From DATDDB01 sp035260545 (GTDB taxonomy: Bacteria > Pseudomonadota > Gammaproteobacteria > Burkholderiales > Gallionellaceae): a DNA stretch of 5,067 bases. How positions within the stretch are numbered: the first letter of the stretch is position 1; every line of letters begins with the position of its first letter. A program made the translations under genes and the position numbers. The stretch is from NCBI GenBank assembly GCA_035260545.1, contig DATFUZ010000108.1:1-5067 (forward strand), in the 5' to 3' direction. The notes beneath the pieces were generated by a model. It was not told the origin of the DNA and did not search any database. It worked only from the letters and a program-made list of their open reading frames with translations. This document shows, in pieces, positions 1 through 5,067 of the stretch.

Positions 1-475
1 CGATATTGGCGCGCGCGCCCAGCTCCACTTCCAGCACCGGTGCGCTGTCGGTGAACACGCGGTACGTTCCGCCGGCTTCCGCATGGATCTGCCGCGCGAG
101 GTGCTCCAGCCGCCGGCGCAGCACCTTGTGGTAATCGCGGCCCAGTGCATAGCGCGAGATGAAGGCGCGCGCGCCGTCGCCCAGCACCGACCAGCTATCC
201 GCAGCATCGGGCGGCGAGTAGTCCATGCGCAGCGAGATCACGCGCTGCGTGCCGGGCACGAGTTCGGCCGGGCGCGCGCGTTTCGCGCCGTGTTTTGCCA
301 TATAATCCATGGTGCCGTGATAGCCCTGCGCCAGCCACGCCTCGAGGCGGGCCTCGGCATCAGGGAGATCGATGCCGCTGATGCCGACCGCCTGAAAGCC
401 GGCCGCCTTGCCCCATTCCCTGATGCGGGCGGCAAGGGCGGTATAGTCCGAAGGCTGGGAAACTGCGTTTTGCAT
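1..475 (-). CDS. queG: Epoxyqueuosine reductase QueG, N-terminal part (cut by window edge)
   Basis: The minus-strand frame from the ATG at 475-473 stays open for 158 codons to the window edge, so the C-terminal part is outside. The visible protein begins MQNAVSQPSDYTALAARIRE and continues with AAGFQAVGISG, YHGTMDYMAKH, and further on ISRYALGRDYHKVLRRRLEHLA, FTDSAPVLE. These are typical of the N-terminal DUF1730/cobalamin-binding part of QueG. QueG is a cytoplasmic, cobalamin-dependent iron-sulfur enzyme that reduces epoxyqueuosine to queuosine in the wobble position of GUN-anticodon tRNAs. Its 4Fe-4S cysteines lie in the part not present here. The ATG at 475 is chosen because it gives the normal QueG N-terminus and the next in-frame Met is about 50 residues in. 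No strong Shine-Dalgarno precedes it. The gene is divergent from tsaE with 3 bp between start codons. In E. coli queG is likewise divergent from the operon that carries tsaE. Confidence 0.9.
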   Translation of the reverse strand, partial: MQNAVSQPSDYTALAARIREWGKAAGFQAVGISGIDLPDAEARLEAWLAQGYHGTMDYMAKHGAKRARPAELVPGTQRVISLRMDYSPPDAADSWSVLGDGARAFISRYALGRDYHKVLRRRLEHLARQIHAEAGGTYRVFTDSAPVLEVELGARANI

Positions 476-478
476 GAC

Positions 479-946
479 ATGAATGATAGCCGAATCACGC
501 TGGAACTGGCCGACGAGGCCGCGACCGCGACCCTCGCGGAAAAACTGGCGCACGCAATCGAGCCCGGCATGGTCGTCTTCCTGCGCGGCGACCTGGGCGC
601 CGGCAAGACCACTCTAGTGCGCGGGCTGTTGCGCGCCCTGGGCTACGAGGGGCGGGTGAAGAGTCCGACCTATGCACTGGTTGAGCTATACGAGGCATCC
701 GGGTTAAACTTGCGTCACTTCGACCTTTACCGCTTTCGTTCTGCCGACGAATGGGAGGCCGCAGGCTTCCGCGACGAGTTCAACGGCGAAAACGTGTGCC
801 TGATCGAGTGGCCCGAGAAAGCGCAAGGCCTGTTACCGCAGGAGGATATCGTGATTACGTTCGAAATTCTGCCTCACGGCCGCTCTGCGGCGCTGCAAGC
901 CCTTACTCCCGCCGGCGAGAAATGTCTCGAAAAACTGCGACACTGA
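479..946 (+). CDS. tsaE: tRNA threonylcarbamoyladenosine biosynthesis ATPase TsaE
   Basis: Encodes 155 aa, the usual TsaE/YjeE length. The Walker A P-loop GDLGAGKTT is at residues 37-45, followed by KSPTY at 61-65, HFDLYR at 80-85 and LIEWPEKA at 108-115; all are family hallmarks, including the Glu-Trp pair at 110-111. TsaE is a small cytoplasmic ATPase that works with TsaB and TsaD to make the t6A37 modification of ANN-decoding tRNAs from the threonylcarbamoyl-AMP supplied by TsaC. The reading frame is open much further upstream, but that extension is antisense to queG. The ATG at 479 gives the normal N-terminus (MNDSRITLELADE). No strong Shine-Dalgarno is visible. The last 25 bp overlap amiC in another frame, so the two are probably co-transcribed and translationally coupled. 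Confidence 0.95.
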   Translation: MNDSRITLELADEAATATLAEKLAHAIEPGMVVFLRGDLGAGKTTLVRGLLRALGYEGRVKSPTYALVELYEASGLNLRHFDLYRFRSADEWEAAGFRDEFNGENVCLIEWPEKAQGLLPQEDIVITFEILPHGRSAALQALTPAGEKCLEKLRH

Positions 947-2274
947 AGCTCTTCGCGCTCCTGTTCCTGCTCTGGCTGCCGCAGGGCAGCCTTGCCGCCA
1001 CCATCTCTGCGGCCCGCGTCTGGCCCGCCCCGGACTATACCCGGCTCACCCTGGAATCGCACCAGCAGGTGGACTACAACATGTTCACCCTGAGCAACCC
1101 GGACCGCCTGGTGATCGACCTCACCAACGTCGACCCGCACGGCGCGCTGGACGCGCTGCCCGCCAGGATCGGCAGCAACGATCCCTACATCAAGGCGCTG
1201 CGCGTCGGCCAGTTCAAGCCGGGCGTCACCCGGCTGGTGCTGGACCTGAGGACGGCGGTCAAGCCGCAATTGTTCAGCCTCAACCCGGTGGCGACCTACG
1301 GCTACCGCCTGGTGCTGGACGTATACCCCGCGGTGCCTGCCGATCCGCTGATGGCGCTGGCACGCAACTCGGAACGCAAACTGGATGCGGCCGCGGCAAG
1401 CGGGGCGCAGGCCGCCGCGGACGGCCAGGCCGAGTCGCGTGTCGCGCAGACCGGACCCGCGGTTGCCCAGGATTCCGGACAGCCCGCTGCGGCAAGGGCC
1501 GAGCCGCCGCCTGCGGCTGACAAGCCGGCGCCGCCGCCGCCGGCCGGCGCCAACGGGCGGCGCATGGTGATCGTCGCCATCGACGCCGGGCATGGCGGCG
1601 AAGATCCCGGTGCGCACGGGCGCCACGGCACGCTGGAAAAGAACGTCACCCTGGCCATCGCGCGCAAGCTGAAGAAGCTGGTTGACGCAACCGGCACCAT
1701 GCACGGCGTGCTGACCCGCGACGGCGACTACTTTATTCCGCTGGGCGTGCGGGTGGAGAAGGGACGCAAAGCGCATGCCGATCTCTTCGTTTCCATCCAC
1801 GCCGATTCGTATGTGCGCTCCAATGCCAGCGGCTCGTCGGTGTTCGCGCTGTCCGAGCACGGCGCCACCAGCGCGGCGGCGCGCTGGCTGGCCAAGAGCG
1901 AAAACGAGGCCGACATGGTAGGCGGCGTGAACATCGCCACCAAGGACACCAACCTCAAGATCACGCTGGTGGATCTGATGCAGACCGCCACCATCCGCGA
2001 TAGCCTCAAGCTCGGCCGCGCGGTGCTGCATTCCTTGGGCGCCGTCAACCCGCTGCACCATCGCGGTGTGGAGCAAGCGGGCTTCGCCGTGCTGAAAGCG
2101 CCGGACATCCCCTCCATCCTGGTCGAGACCGCCTTCATCAGCAATCCTCGGGAAGAGCTCAAGCTCAAGGATCAGGCCTACCAGGAAAAGATTGCGCGCG
2201 CAATTCTCGGCGGCATTCAGGGCTATTTCGCGCAGAACCCCCCGCTCGCGCGGCAGACCGTGGCCAGCCAGTGA
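922..2274 (+). CDS. amiC: Secreted N-acetylmuramoyl-L-alanine amidase (AmiC/AmiB type, AMIN + Amidase_3)
   Basis: Encodes 450 aa. Residues 1-25 are a Sec-type signal peptide (basic MSRKTATLK, hydrophobic LFALLFLLWLP, likely cleavage after SLA); there is no twin-arginine motif. Residues about 28-135 form an AMIN domain, which targets such amidases to septal peptidoglycan. An Ala/Pro-rich linker spans about 140-213, and the Amidase_3 catalytic domain spans about 216-440. Predicted zinc ligands are His224 (DAGHGGEDPGA), Glu239 (TLEKNVTL) and His293 (SIHAD), with catalytic Glu402 (VETAFISN). The segment ARWLAKSENEADMVGG near 320-335 matches the region of the autoinhibitory helix that EnvC- or NlpD-type activators displace. 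The enzyme cuts the amide bond between MurNAc and the stem peptide in the periplasm during cell separation. The start at ATG 922, inside the tsaE end, is chosen because it begins the signal peptide; the upstream in-frame extension is tsaE shadow. Choosing between AmiC and AmiB names is arbitrary here. Confidence 0.95.
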   Translation: MSRKTATLKLFALLFLLWLPQGSLAATISAARVWPAPDYTRLTLESHQQVDYNMFTLSNPDRLVIDLTNVDPHGALDALPARIGSNDPYIKALRVGQFKPGVTRLVLDLRTAVKPQLFSLNPVATYGYRLVLDVYPAVPADPLMALARNSERKLDAAAASGAQAAADGQAESRVAQTGPAVAQDSGQPAAARAEPPPAADKPAPPPPAGANGRRMVIVAIDAGHGGEDPGAHGRHGTLEKNVTLAIARKLKKLVDATGTMHGVLTRDGDYFIPLGVRVEKGRKAHADLFVSIHADSYVRSNASGSSVFALSEHGATSAAARWLAKSENEADMVGGVNIATKDTNLKITLVDLMQTATIRDSLKLGRAVLHSLGAVNPLHHRGVEQAGFAVLKAPDIPSILVETAFISNPREELKLKDQAYQEKIARAILGGIQGYFAQNPPLARQTVASQ

Positions 2275-2275
2275 G

Positions 2276-2287
2276 CGCGCCGGCGCG
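2276..2287. repeat. Perfect 12-bp palindrome between convergent amiC and regA-like genes
   Basis: CGCGCCGGCGCG is its own reverse complement. It fills most of the 16-bp gap between the amiC stop (TGA, 2272-2274) and the stop of the convergent response regulator (2291-2293 on the minus strand). An alternative hairpin pairs AGCGC (2274-2278) with GCGCT (2288-2292) around a 9-nt loop. It could act as a bidirectional GC-rich hairpin at the end of both transcripts, but no T-tract follows on either side. A classical intrinsic terminator is therefore not supported, and chance in GC-rich DNA is possible. Confidence 0.35.
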
Positions 2288-2290
2288 GCG

Positions 2291-2872
2291 CTACTCGGAT
2301 GAATACTTGGTGAACTCCACCGGCGCCTTCGCCAGCTTGCGCTGCAGGGTGCGGCGGTGCATGTTGAGGGCGCGCGCGGTGGCGGAAATGTTGCCGCCGT
2401 TTTCCTGCAGCACGCGCTGGATGTGTTCCCATTCCAGGCGTTCCACCGAAGGCGGGCGGGCATCGGCAGGCAGCGCATCGCTCGCCACATGGCCGAATGC
2501 GGCCACCACCTCGTCGGCGTTGGCGGGCTTGGCCAGGTACTGGGTTGCGCCCAGCTTGATTGCTTCCACCGCCGTCGCGATGCTGGCATAGCCGGTCAGC
2601 ACCACGATGCGGGTGGCCGGGTCCAGCTCGTGCAGCGCACGCACCAGCACCAGCCCCGAGGCATTACCTCCGGCCTGGCTGTCGCCCAGCTTCATGTCCA
2701 CCACCGCATATTCCGGCGGCGCCGCCCGCGCGACGGGCAGCGCGTCTTCCACGCTGTGGGCCACGGTCACCGCGAACCCGCGCTTTTCCAGCGCGCGGCC
2801 CAGCACCATGCAAAAGGTGGCGTCGTCGTCCACCAGCAACAGGGTAGGGGTTTCGTTCGCGGTCTCGCTCAT
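2291..2872 (-). CDS. RegA/PrrA/RoxR-family redox response regulator
   Basis: Encodes 193 aa: an N-terminal receiver domain (about residues 9-128) and a C-terminal Fis-type helix-turn-helix. Visible receiver residues are the acidic cluster Asp15-Asp17, the phosphoacceptor Asp59 (VVDMKL), Thr93 (VVLTGYAS) and Lys115 (LAKPA). The C-terminus carries ENGGNISATARALNMHRRTL at 157-176 and then QRKLAK, the nearly invariant DNA-recognition end of the RegA/PrrA/ActR/RoxR family. Family members control respiration, energy and redox genes in response to RegB. The protein is slightly longer than classical RegA (about 184 aa) because of a Gly/Ala-rich insertion after Asp59 (about 64-71) and a short tail after the HTH (VEFTKYSSE). 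Its ATG overlaps the kinase stop as ATGA, so translation is probably coupled to the kinase. The stop lies 16 bp from that of convergent amiC. Confidence 0.93.
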   Translation of the reverse strand: MSETANETPTLLLVDDDATFCMVLGRALEKRGFAVTVAHSVEDALPVARAAPPEYAVVDMKLGDSQAGGNASGLVLVRALHELDPATRIVVLTGYASIATAVEAIKLGATQYLAKPANADEVVAAFGHVASDALPADARPPSVERLEWEHIQRVLQENGGNISATARALNMHRRTLQRKLAKAPVEFTKYSSE

Positions 2873-4176
2873 GCGCCTGCAATTCTGACCGGGATGGTCA
2901 CCTCGGTGGTCGCGCCGCCGCCCTCGCGGTTGAACAGCCGTACCTTGCTGCCCATGCGCTCCAGCGTGGCGTTGGCGAGGAACAGCCCCAGCCCGCGCCC
3001 TTCCTGCTTGGTGGTGAAGAAGGCCGATCCCGCGCGCGCCGCCGCCTCCGGAGTCAGCCCGGGGCCGTGGTCGCTGATGGTCAGCACCAGTTCGCCGCCG
3101 TCGCCGCTCGCACGCGTTTCGATCCGGGCCGTCATCTCTATCCGCTCCGGCGAGGCATCGGCGGCGTTGTTGAGCAGGTTGAGCAGGGCGGGGCGCAGCG
3201 CGCTGTCGAACGACGCCAGTTCCGCGCCATGCAGGTCACCGGGCTGGTATGCGCACGCGGTGGCGGGGCGCAGCAGCCGCCATTCGTCCAGCGTTTCCGA
3301 AATGAAATCCTGCAGCGGCTGGTGTGCGGCCTGGGTGTCGTCCAGCATCTTGTCCAGGATGCGGCGGCAATTGCGCACCTGACCGTCGAGCAGCGCAAGG
3401 TTGTCCCGCCACTCCTGGGGCAGATCCCTGTCGTGGCGCAGTTCGCCGATCACCACCGCCATGGTGGAAAGCGGCGTCCCCAGTTCGTGCGCCGCGCTCG
3501 CCGCCAGCGTGCCGAGCGCGATGATGCGCTCGTTGCGCAGCGTGTCCTCGCGCGCCCGCGCCAGCGCTGCGTCCCGTTCGCGCACCGCCTGCGCCATGCG
3601 CACCACGAACCAGGCGATGATCACCGCACTCAGCACGAAACCCAGCCACATGCCGATCACGTGCAGGTTGAAGATGTTGTCAGGCGACATGCCCCCCATG
3701 CCGTGCTCCATTTCGCTGGTCTGCGCCATGCCCGCCGCCATGGGGCGGGGCAGCGGCACATAGTATTTCATCAGCAGCGTATAGCAGGCTGTCGCCAGCG
3801 CGGCCATGCCCCAGGTGTAGCCGCGCGGCAGTGTCGCCGCGGCGATCACCAGCGGCAGCAGGAACAGCGAAATGAAGGGATTGGTCGAGCCGCCGCTGAA
3901 ATACAGCAGCACCGCCAGCGCCAGCACATCCAGGCAGAGCTGGGCAAACAGCTCCATGTTGGAGACGGGACGCGCGCTGGACAGGCGCAGCCCGGTCAGC
4001 AGCGCGACCAGCCCCTGCGCCGCCATGGTGGCGAGCAAGGGCAGCCAGGGCAAGTGCATGCGGAGGACAAACCAGGCCAGCGCCAGCACGCCGCCCTGGG
4101 CACCGATGGCGACACCGCGCAGGGCGGCAAGGCGGCGCAAGTGGTGGTGTCCGGTTTGGGCGGAAAAGGCGTTCAT
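2869..4176 (-). CDS. RegB/PrrB/RoxS-family membrane redox sensor histidine kinase
   Basis: Encodes 435 aa from the ATG at 4176. About six hydrophobic segments occupy residues 21-193. GGSTNPF at 95-101 is the quinone-interaction motif GGxxNPF of RegB. The DHp H-box is AAHELGTPL with phosphoacceptor His230. Cys270 (VRNCRRIL) lies 40 residues after the His, the same spacing as the redox-active Cys265/His225 of Rhodobacter capsulatus RegB. The catalytic domain has the N-box LLNLLNNAADAS (331-342), G1 DHGPGL (369-374), an F-box-like FFTTK (386-390) and G2 GRGLGLFLA (393-401). The protein is predicted to autophosphorylate in the inner membrane according to quinone or thiol redox state and to pass the phosphate to the overlapping downstream regulator. 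The frame is open to a TTG at 4263, but ATG 4176 fits family length better. The start has no strong Shine-Dalgarno, so it is less certain than the gene. No senC/sco gene, a common RegBA partner, is seen here. Confidence 0.93.
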   Translation of the reverse strand: MNAFSAQTGHHHLRRLAALRGVAIGAQGGVLALAWFVLRMHLPWLPLLATMAAQGLVALLTGLRLSSARPVSNMELFAQLCLDVLALAVLLYFSGGSTNPFISLFLLPLVIAAATLPRGYTWGMAALATACYTLLMKYYVPLPRPMAAGMAQTSEMEHGMGGMSPDNIFNLHVIGMWLGFVLSAVIIAWFVVRMAQAVRERDAALARAREDTLRNERIIALGTLAASAAHELGTPLSTMAVVIGELRHDRDLPQEWRDNLALLDGQVRNCRRILDKMLDDTQAAHQPLQDFISETLDEWRLLRPATACAYQPGDLHGAELASFDSALRPALLNLLNNAADASPERIEMTARIETRASGDGGELVLTISDHGPGLTPEAAARAGSAFFTTKQEGRGLGLFLANATLERMGSKVRLFNREGGGATTEVTIPVRIAGA

Positions 4177-4225
4177 GCCGGGTGGTTTCGCGAGGTAGGC
4201 GGCGTACCGTGGTTCGAAGTTTGAG

Positions 4226-4263
4226 CATTGTATTATGCACCGTCGCCTCCCCGGCTGCGACAA
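4226..4263 (-). promoter_or_regulatory. Possible promoter region of the kinase-regulator operon
   Basis: This short stretch upstream of ATG 4176 is less GC-rich than its surroundings. On the minus strand it offers two overlapping -10-like hexamers, CATAAT (4237-4232) and TACAAT (4232-4227). TTGTCG at 4263-4258 is the only -35-like element nearby, and its spacing to CATAAT is 20 bp, which is too long for a good sigma-70 promoter. An inverted GCAT/ATGC pair (4225-4228, 4235-4238) overlaps the -10 candidates. This is the most plausible place for the regBA promoter, but the match is weak. Confidence 0.25.
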
Positions 4264-4706
4264 TATGCCGCACGGCGCGCCACGCCCCCCGGTTGGAAGG
4301 GTTCCGCCATTGCATTGCTCAGGGCGATATTAAAATGCAGCCGCTACCGGGGACACACGACAACAAATTCGCCGGCCTGCAACATGTGGGGCCGGGTGCC
4401 GGCTTGGGGTGGAAGCCTCTACCCGCAACGAGACCGTCACCACCGCGCTGATATACATCCGATACCTCAGGGGCACGACCGGCAGCACGCTGGGTAGCCT
4501 CTCATTCGGCGCCCAAGTCGGCGTGGGCGGCGGCTCGGCCTGCGGCTTGGTGCAGATTCCCGTTTTACAAAAGGTCAATTCACTGCAACTCAGGCTGCGT
4601 TACACCATCAAGGCAGGCACCCGGAAGGCGTTCTAGCAGATTTATTCTAGGGCCGTTGCTCGCGTGCCATGGAGCCGCAGCGCACGTTGCCGCCTGGCTT
4701 CCGAAA
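4264..4706. other. Gene-poor stretch with no identified product
   Basis: Between the kinase 5' region and the AT-rich regulatory block I find no gene I can name, no tRNA-like fold and no insertion-sequence ends. The left part is GC-rich, with a small AT-rich spot around 4326-4337 (plus-strand TAAAAT at 4331-4336, with TTGCAT at 4310-4315 only 15 bp upstream, a poor promoter). The one frame with coding-like codon use is listed separately (4409-4636). The sequence TTCTAG occurs twice (4631-4636 and 4645-4650), with no known meaning. Confidence 0.5.
4409..4636 (+). CDS. Hypothetical small ORF or gene remnant, 75 codons
   Basis: The frame opens at GTG 4409 and ends at TAG 4634-4636. The protein begins EASTRNETVTTALIYIRYLR after the start residue, continues through a Gly-rich GVGGGSACGL and ends RYTIKAGTRKAF. 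I do not recognise it. Codons over roughly the first 50 residues have mostly G or C at the third position, as in the real genes here; the last third does not. There is no clear Shine-Dalgarno, no ATG, no signal peptide and no conserved domain visible. A neighbouring plus frame (ATG 4335 to stop 4451) could join it through a frameshift, which would suit a decayed gene. Non-coding DNA in a GC-rich genome can look similar, so a real product is doubtful. Confidence 0.2.
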   Translation: MEASTRNETVTTALIYIRYLRGTTGSTLGSLSFGAQVGVGGGSACGLVQIPVLQKVNSLQLRLRYTIKAGTRKAF

Positions 4707-4750
4707 TTGCAATAAAAGTGTAATTAAACTGTAATTAACCTGACATAAAG
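4707..4750 (+). promoter_or_regulatory. Probable PhoB binding array (four tandem 11-bp Pho-box units)
   Basis: Four contiguous 11-bp units are read on the plus strand: TTGCAATAAAA (4707-4717), GTGTAATTAAA (4718-4728), CTGTAATTAAC (4729-4739) and CTGACATAAAG (4740-4750). PhoB binds direct repeats with an 11-bp period, each made of a CTGTCAT-like heptamer plus four AT-rich bases. The four heptamers match CTGTCAT at 4, 5, 6 and 6 of 7 positions. The units face the plus-strand gene at 4923. The site would make that gene part of the phosphate-starvation response. Matching against a position weight matrix was not possible here, and the AT-rich background raises the chance of coincidental matches, but the exact periodicity is hard to dismiss. 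Confidence 0.6.
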
Positions 4751-4754
4751 AATT

Positions 4755-4783
4755 TTGCATTCAGCATCCATGTTCTGTAAAAT
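4755..4783 (+). promoter_or_regulatory. Candidate sigma-70 promoter for the MBL-fold gene
   Basis: TTGCAT (4755-4760) and TAAAAT (4778-4783) are separated by 17 bp. The -10 is good (one mismatch to TATAAT) and the -35 is poor, as expected for an activator-dependent promoter. Transcription would begin near 4790 and leave a leader of about 130 nt before the ATG at 4923. The -10 lies 27 bp after the last Pho-box unit, further than the roughly 10 bp usual for PhoB-activated promoters, so either the arrangement is unusual or another -10 around 4757-4766 is used. Confidence 0.35.
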
Positions 4784-4900
4784 TCACCCGCCCTTTTTGA
4801 GGTGATCCCATTCTCCAGACACCTTGACTTTGGGCTACGCCGATTTTTGGCGGTCGCTTGGTAGTTCCGTAACCCGATAATCCCACAATAAAAATATTTT
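4784..4900 (+). other. Leader with several possible stems upstream of the MBL-fold gene
   Basis: The sequence between the candidate promoter and the ribosome binding site contains several complementary segments. TCACC (4784-4788) can pair with GGTGA (4801-4805). GGTG (4801-4804) can instead pair with CACC (4820-4823). GGGCTAC (4832-4838) can pair with GTAACCC (4869-4875), with one mismatch. CGCC (4838-4841) can pair with GGCG (4849-4852) around a T-rich loop. I do not recognise a known riboswitch class. The stems are short, so the structure is a suggestion only. Confidence 0.25.
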
Positions 4901-4902
4901 CC

Positions 4903-4911
4903 AGGAAGAGG
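4903..4911 (+). promoter_or_regulatory. Ribosome binding site of the MBL-fold gene
   Basis: The purine run AGGAAGAGG ends 11 bases before the ATG at 4923 and is the best Shine-Dalgarno-like sequence in the window. It supports 4923 as the true start of the partial gene at the right edge. Confidence 0.65.
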
Positions 4912-4922
4912 TAAGCACTCAA

Positions 4923-5067
4923 ATGGCAATAGAACTGTTCAATAACGGGACGCACCAGTGTCTGATGTTCGACGATCTGGTGGACGATTCCAGCGGCGCA
5001 GCCGTGCAGGCCAATCAGTTCCTGATCGTGGACCATGGTCACGGCGCGCTGATCGACCCGGGCGGCA
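4923..5067 (+). CDS. MBL-fold metallohydrolase, possibly diiron/flavodiiron-like, N-terminal fragment
   Basis: The frame from ATG 4923 is open for 48 codons to the window edge. The visible part begins MAIELFNNGTHQCLMFDDLV and continues to NQFLIVDHGHGALIDPGG. An opening beta-strand pair of the form 'NxxLIVD...GALIDPGG' is characteristic of the metallo-beta-lactamase fold and most resembles the oxygen-binding diiron (flavodiiron-like) branch. The metal-binding HxHxD motif and the rest lie beyond the window, so hydrolase versus oxidoreductase function cannot be decided, and no signal peptide is seen. A strong ribosome binding site supports the start. The long AT-rich upstream region with a Pho-box-like array suggests regulated expression. 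It is separated from the kinase operon by about 750 bp and transcribed away from it, so it is not part of that operon. Confidence 0.75.
   Translation, partial: MAIELFNNGTHQCLMFDDLVDDSSGAAVQANQFLIVDHGHGALIDPGG

Noticed and set aside
874..2589. 571-codon open frame on the minus strand across amiC and the regulator end
   Set aside because: It is antisense to amiC, whose domains and catalytic residues are clear, and the product is rich in Arg/His/Gly with no recognisable domain. Long antisense frames are expected in GC-rich genes.
2357..4224. Long plus-strand open frames (341 and 385 codons) across the kinase-regulator pair
   Set aside because: The products are His/Arg/Gln-rich low-complexity translations antisense to RegB- and RegA-type genes with intact motifs; no start signals or domains support them.
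4177..4263. 29-residue N-terminal extension of the kinase from the TTG at 4263
   Set aside because: It would start at a TTG and add Cys- and Arg-rich residues not expected in the family; the ATG at 4176 gives the normal N-terminus. It cannot be fully excluded because neither start has a clear Shine-Dalgarno.
4838..4852. CGCC/GGCG hairpin with a T-run, considered as an intrinsic terminator
   Set aside because: The T-run is in the loop rather than after the stem, and the stem is only 4 bp.
4848..4862. TGGCGG-TTGGT as a possible sigma-54 promoter before the MBL-fold gene
   Set aside because: The -12 element lacks the required GC dinucleotide at the right spacing.
4735..5042. Minus-strand open frames (64 and 93 codons) over the MBL-fold gene start and its leader
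   Set aside because: They are antisense to the Pho-box, leader and MBL-fold start, which have a good ribosome binding site; the products resemble no known protein.
1..5067. CRISPR array, tRNA/rRNA genes, insertion-sequence ends or attachment sites
   Set aside because: No regularly spaced long repeats, cloverleaf-like segments, transposase frames or terminal inverted repeats were found by reading both strands.

Overview
The window reads as a stretch of high-GC proteobacterial chromosome, most likely a betaproteobacterium. That placement rests on protein flavour and gene neighbourhoods (queG / tsaE-amiC, and a RegB/RegA redox pair), not on a phylogenetic marker, so it is an inference. Coding regions show strong G/C preference at third codon positions. 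The only clearly AT-rich stretch is about 4700-4900.

Left part (1-2274): the 5' part of queG (epoxyqueuosine reductase) runs leftward off the edge. It is divergent from tsaE (ATPase of the t6A tRNA-modification complex), and the two start codons are only 3 bp apart. tsaE overlaps amiC by 25 bp; amiC encodes a secreted zinc N-acetylmuramoyl-L-alanine amidase with an AMIN domain. tsaE and amiC therefore look like one transcript, as in the tsaE-amiB order of E. coli. mutL, which often follows there, is absent from this position.

Middle part (2291-4176, minus strand): a sensor kinase and a response regulator of the RegB/RegA (PrrB/PrrA, ActS/ActR, RoxS/RoxR) family converge on amiC. The kinase gene is upstream, and its stop overlaps the regulator start in an ATGA. 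The kinase keeps the membrane quinone-sensing motif GGxxNPF and a cysteine exactly 40 residues after the phosphorylated histidine, the spacing of the redox-active cysteine in Rhodobacter RegB. It is therefore predicted to sense the redox state of the quinone pool or respiratory chain.

Right part (4177-5067): about 750 bp hold no gene I can name. The first portion contains a 75-codon frame with coding-like codon use but no recognisable identity or good start. The second portion, 4707-4922, is AT-rich and looks like a regulated promoter and leader. It carries four tandem 11-bp units that fit the PhoB binding-site pattern, followed by a roughly 130-nt leader with pairing potential and a good ribosome binding site. 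These precede the 5' end of a plus-strand gene for a metallo-beta-lactamase-fold protein, possibly of the diiron/flavodiiron-like type, that runs off the right edge.

I do not see a clearly new multi-gene system. The signals most worth following are the Pho-box array with its leader, and the sequence peculiarities of the RegB/RegA pair.
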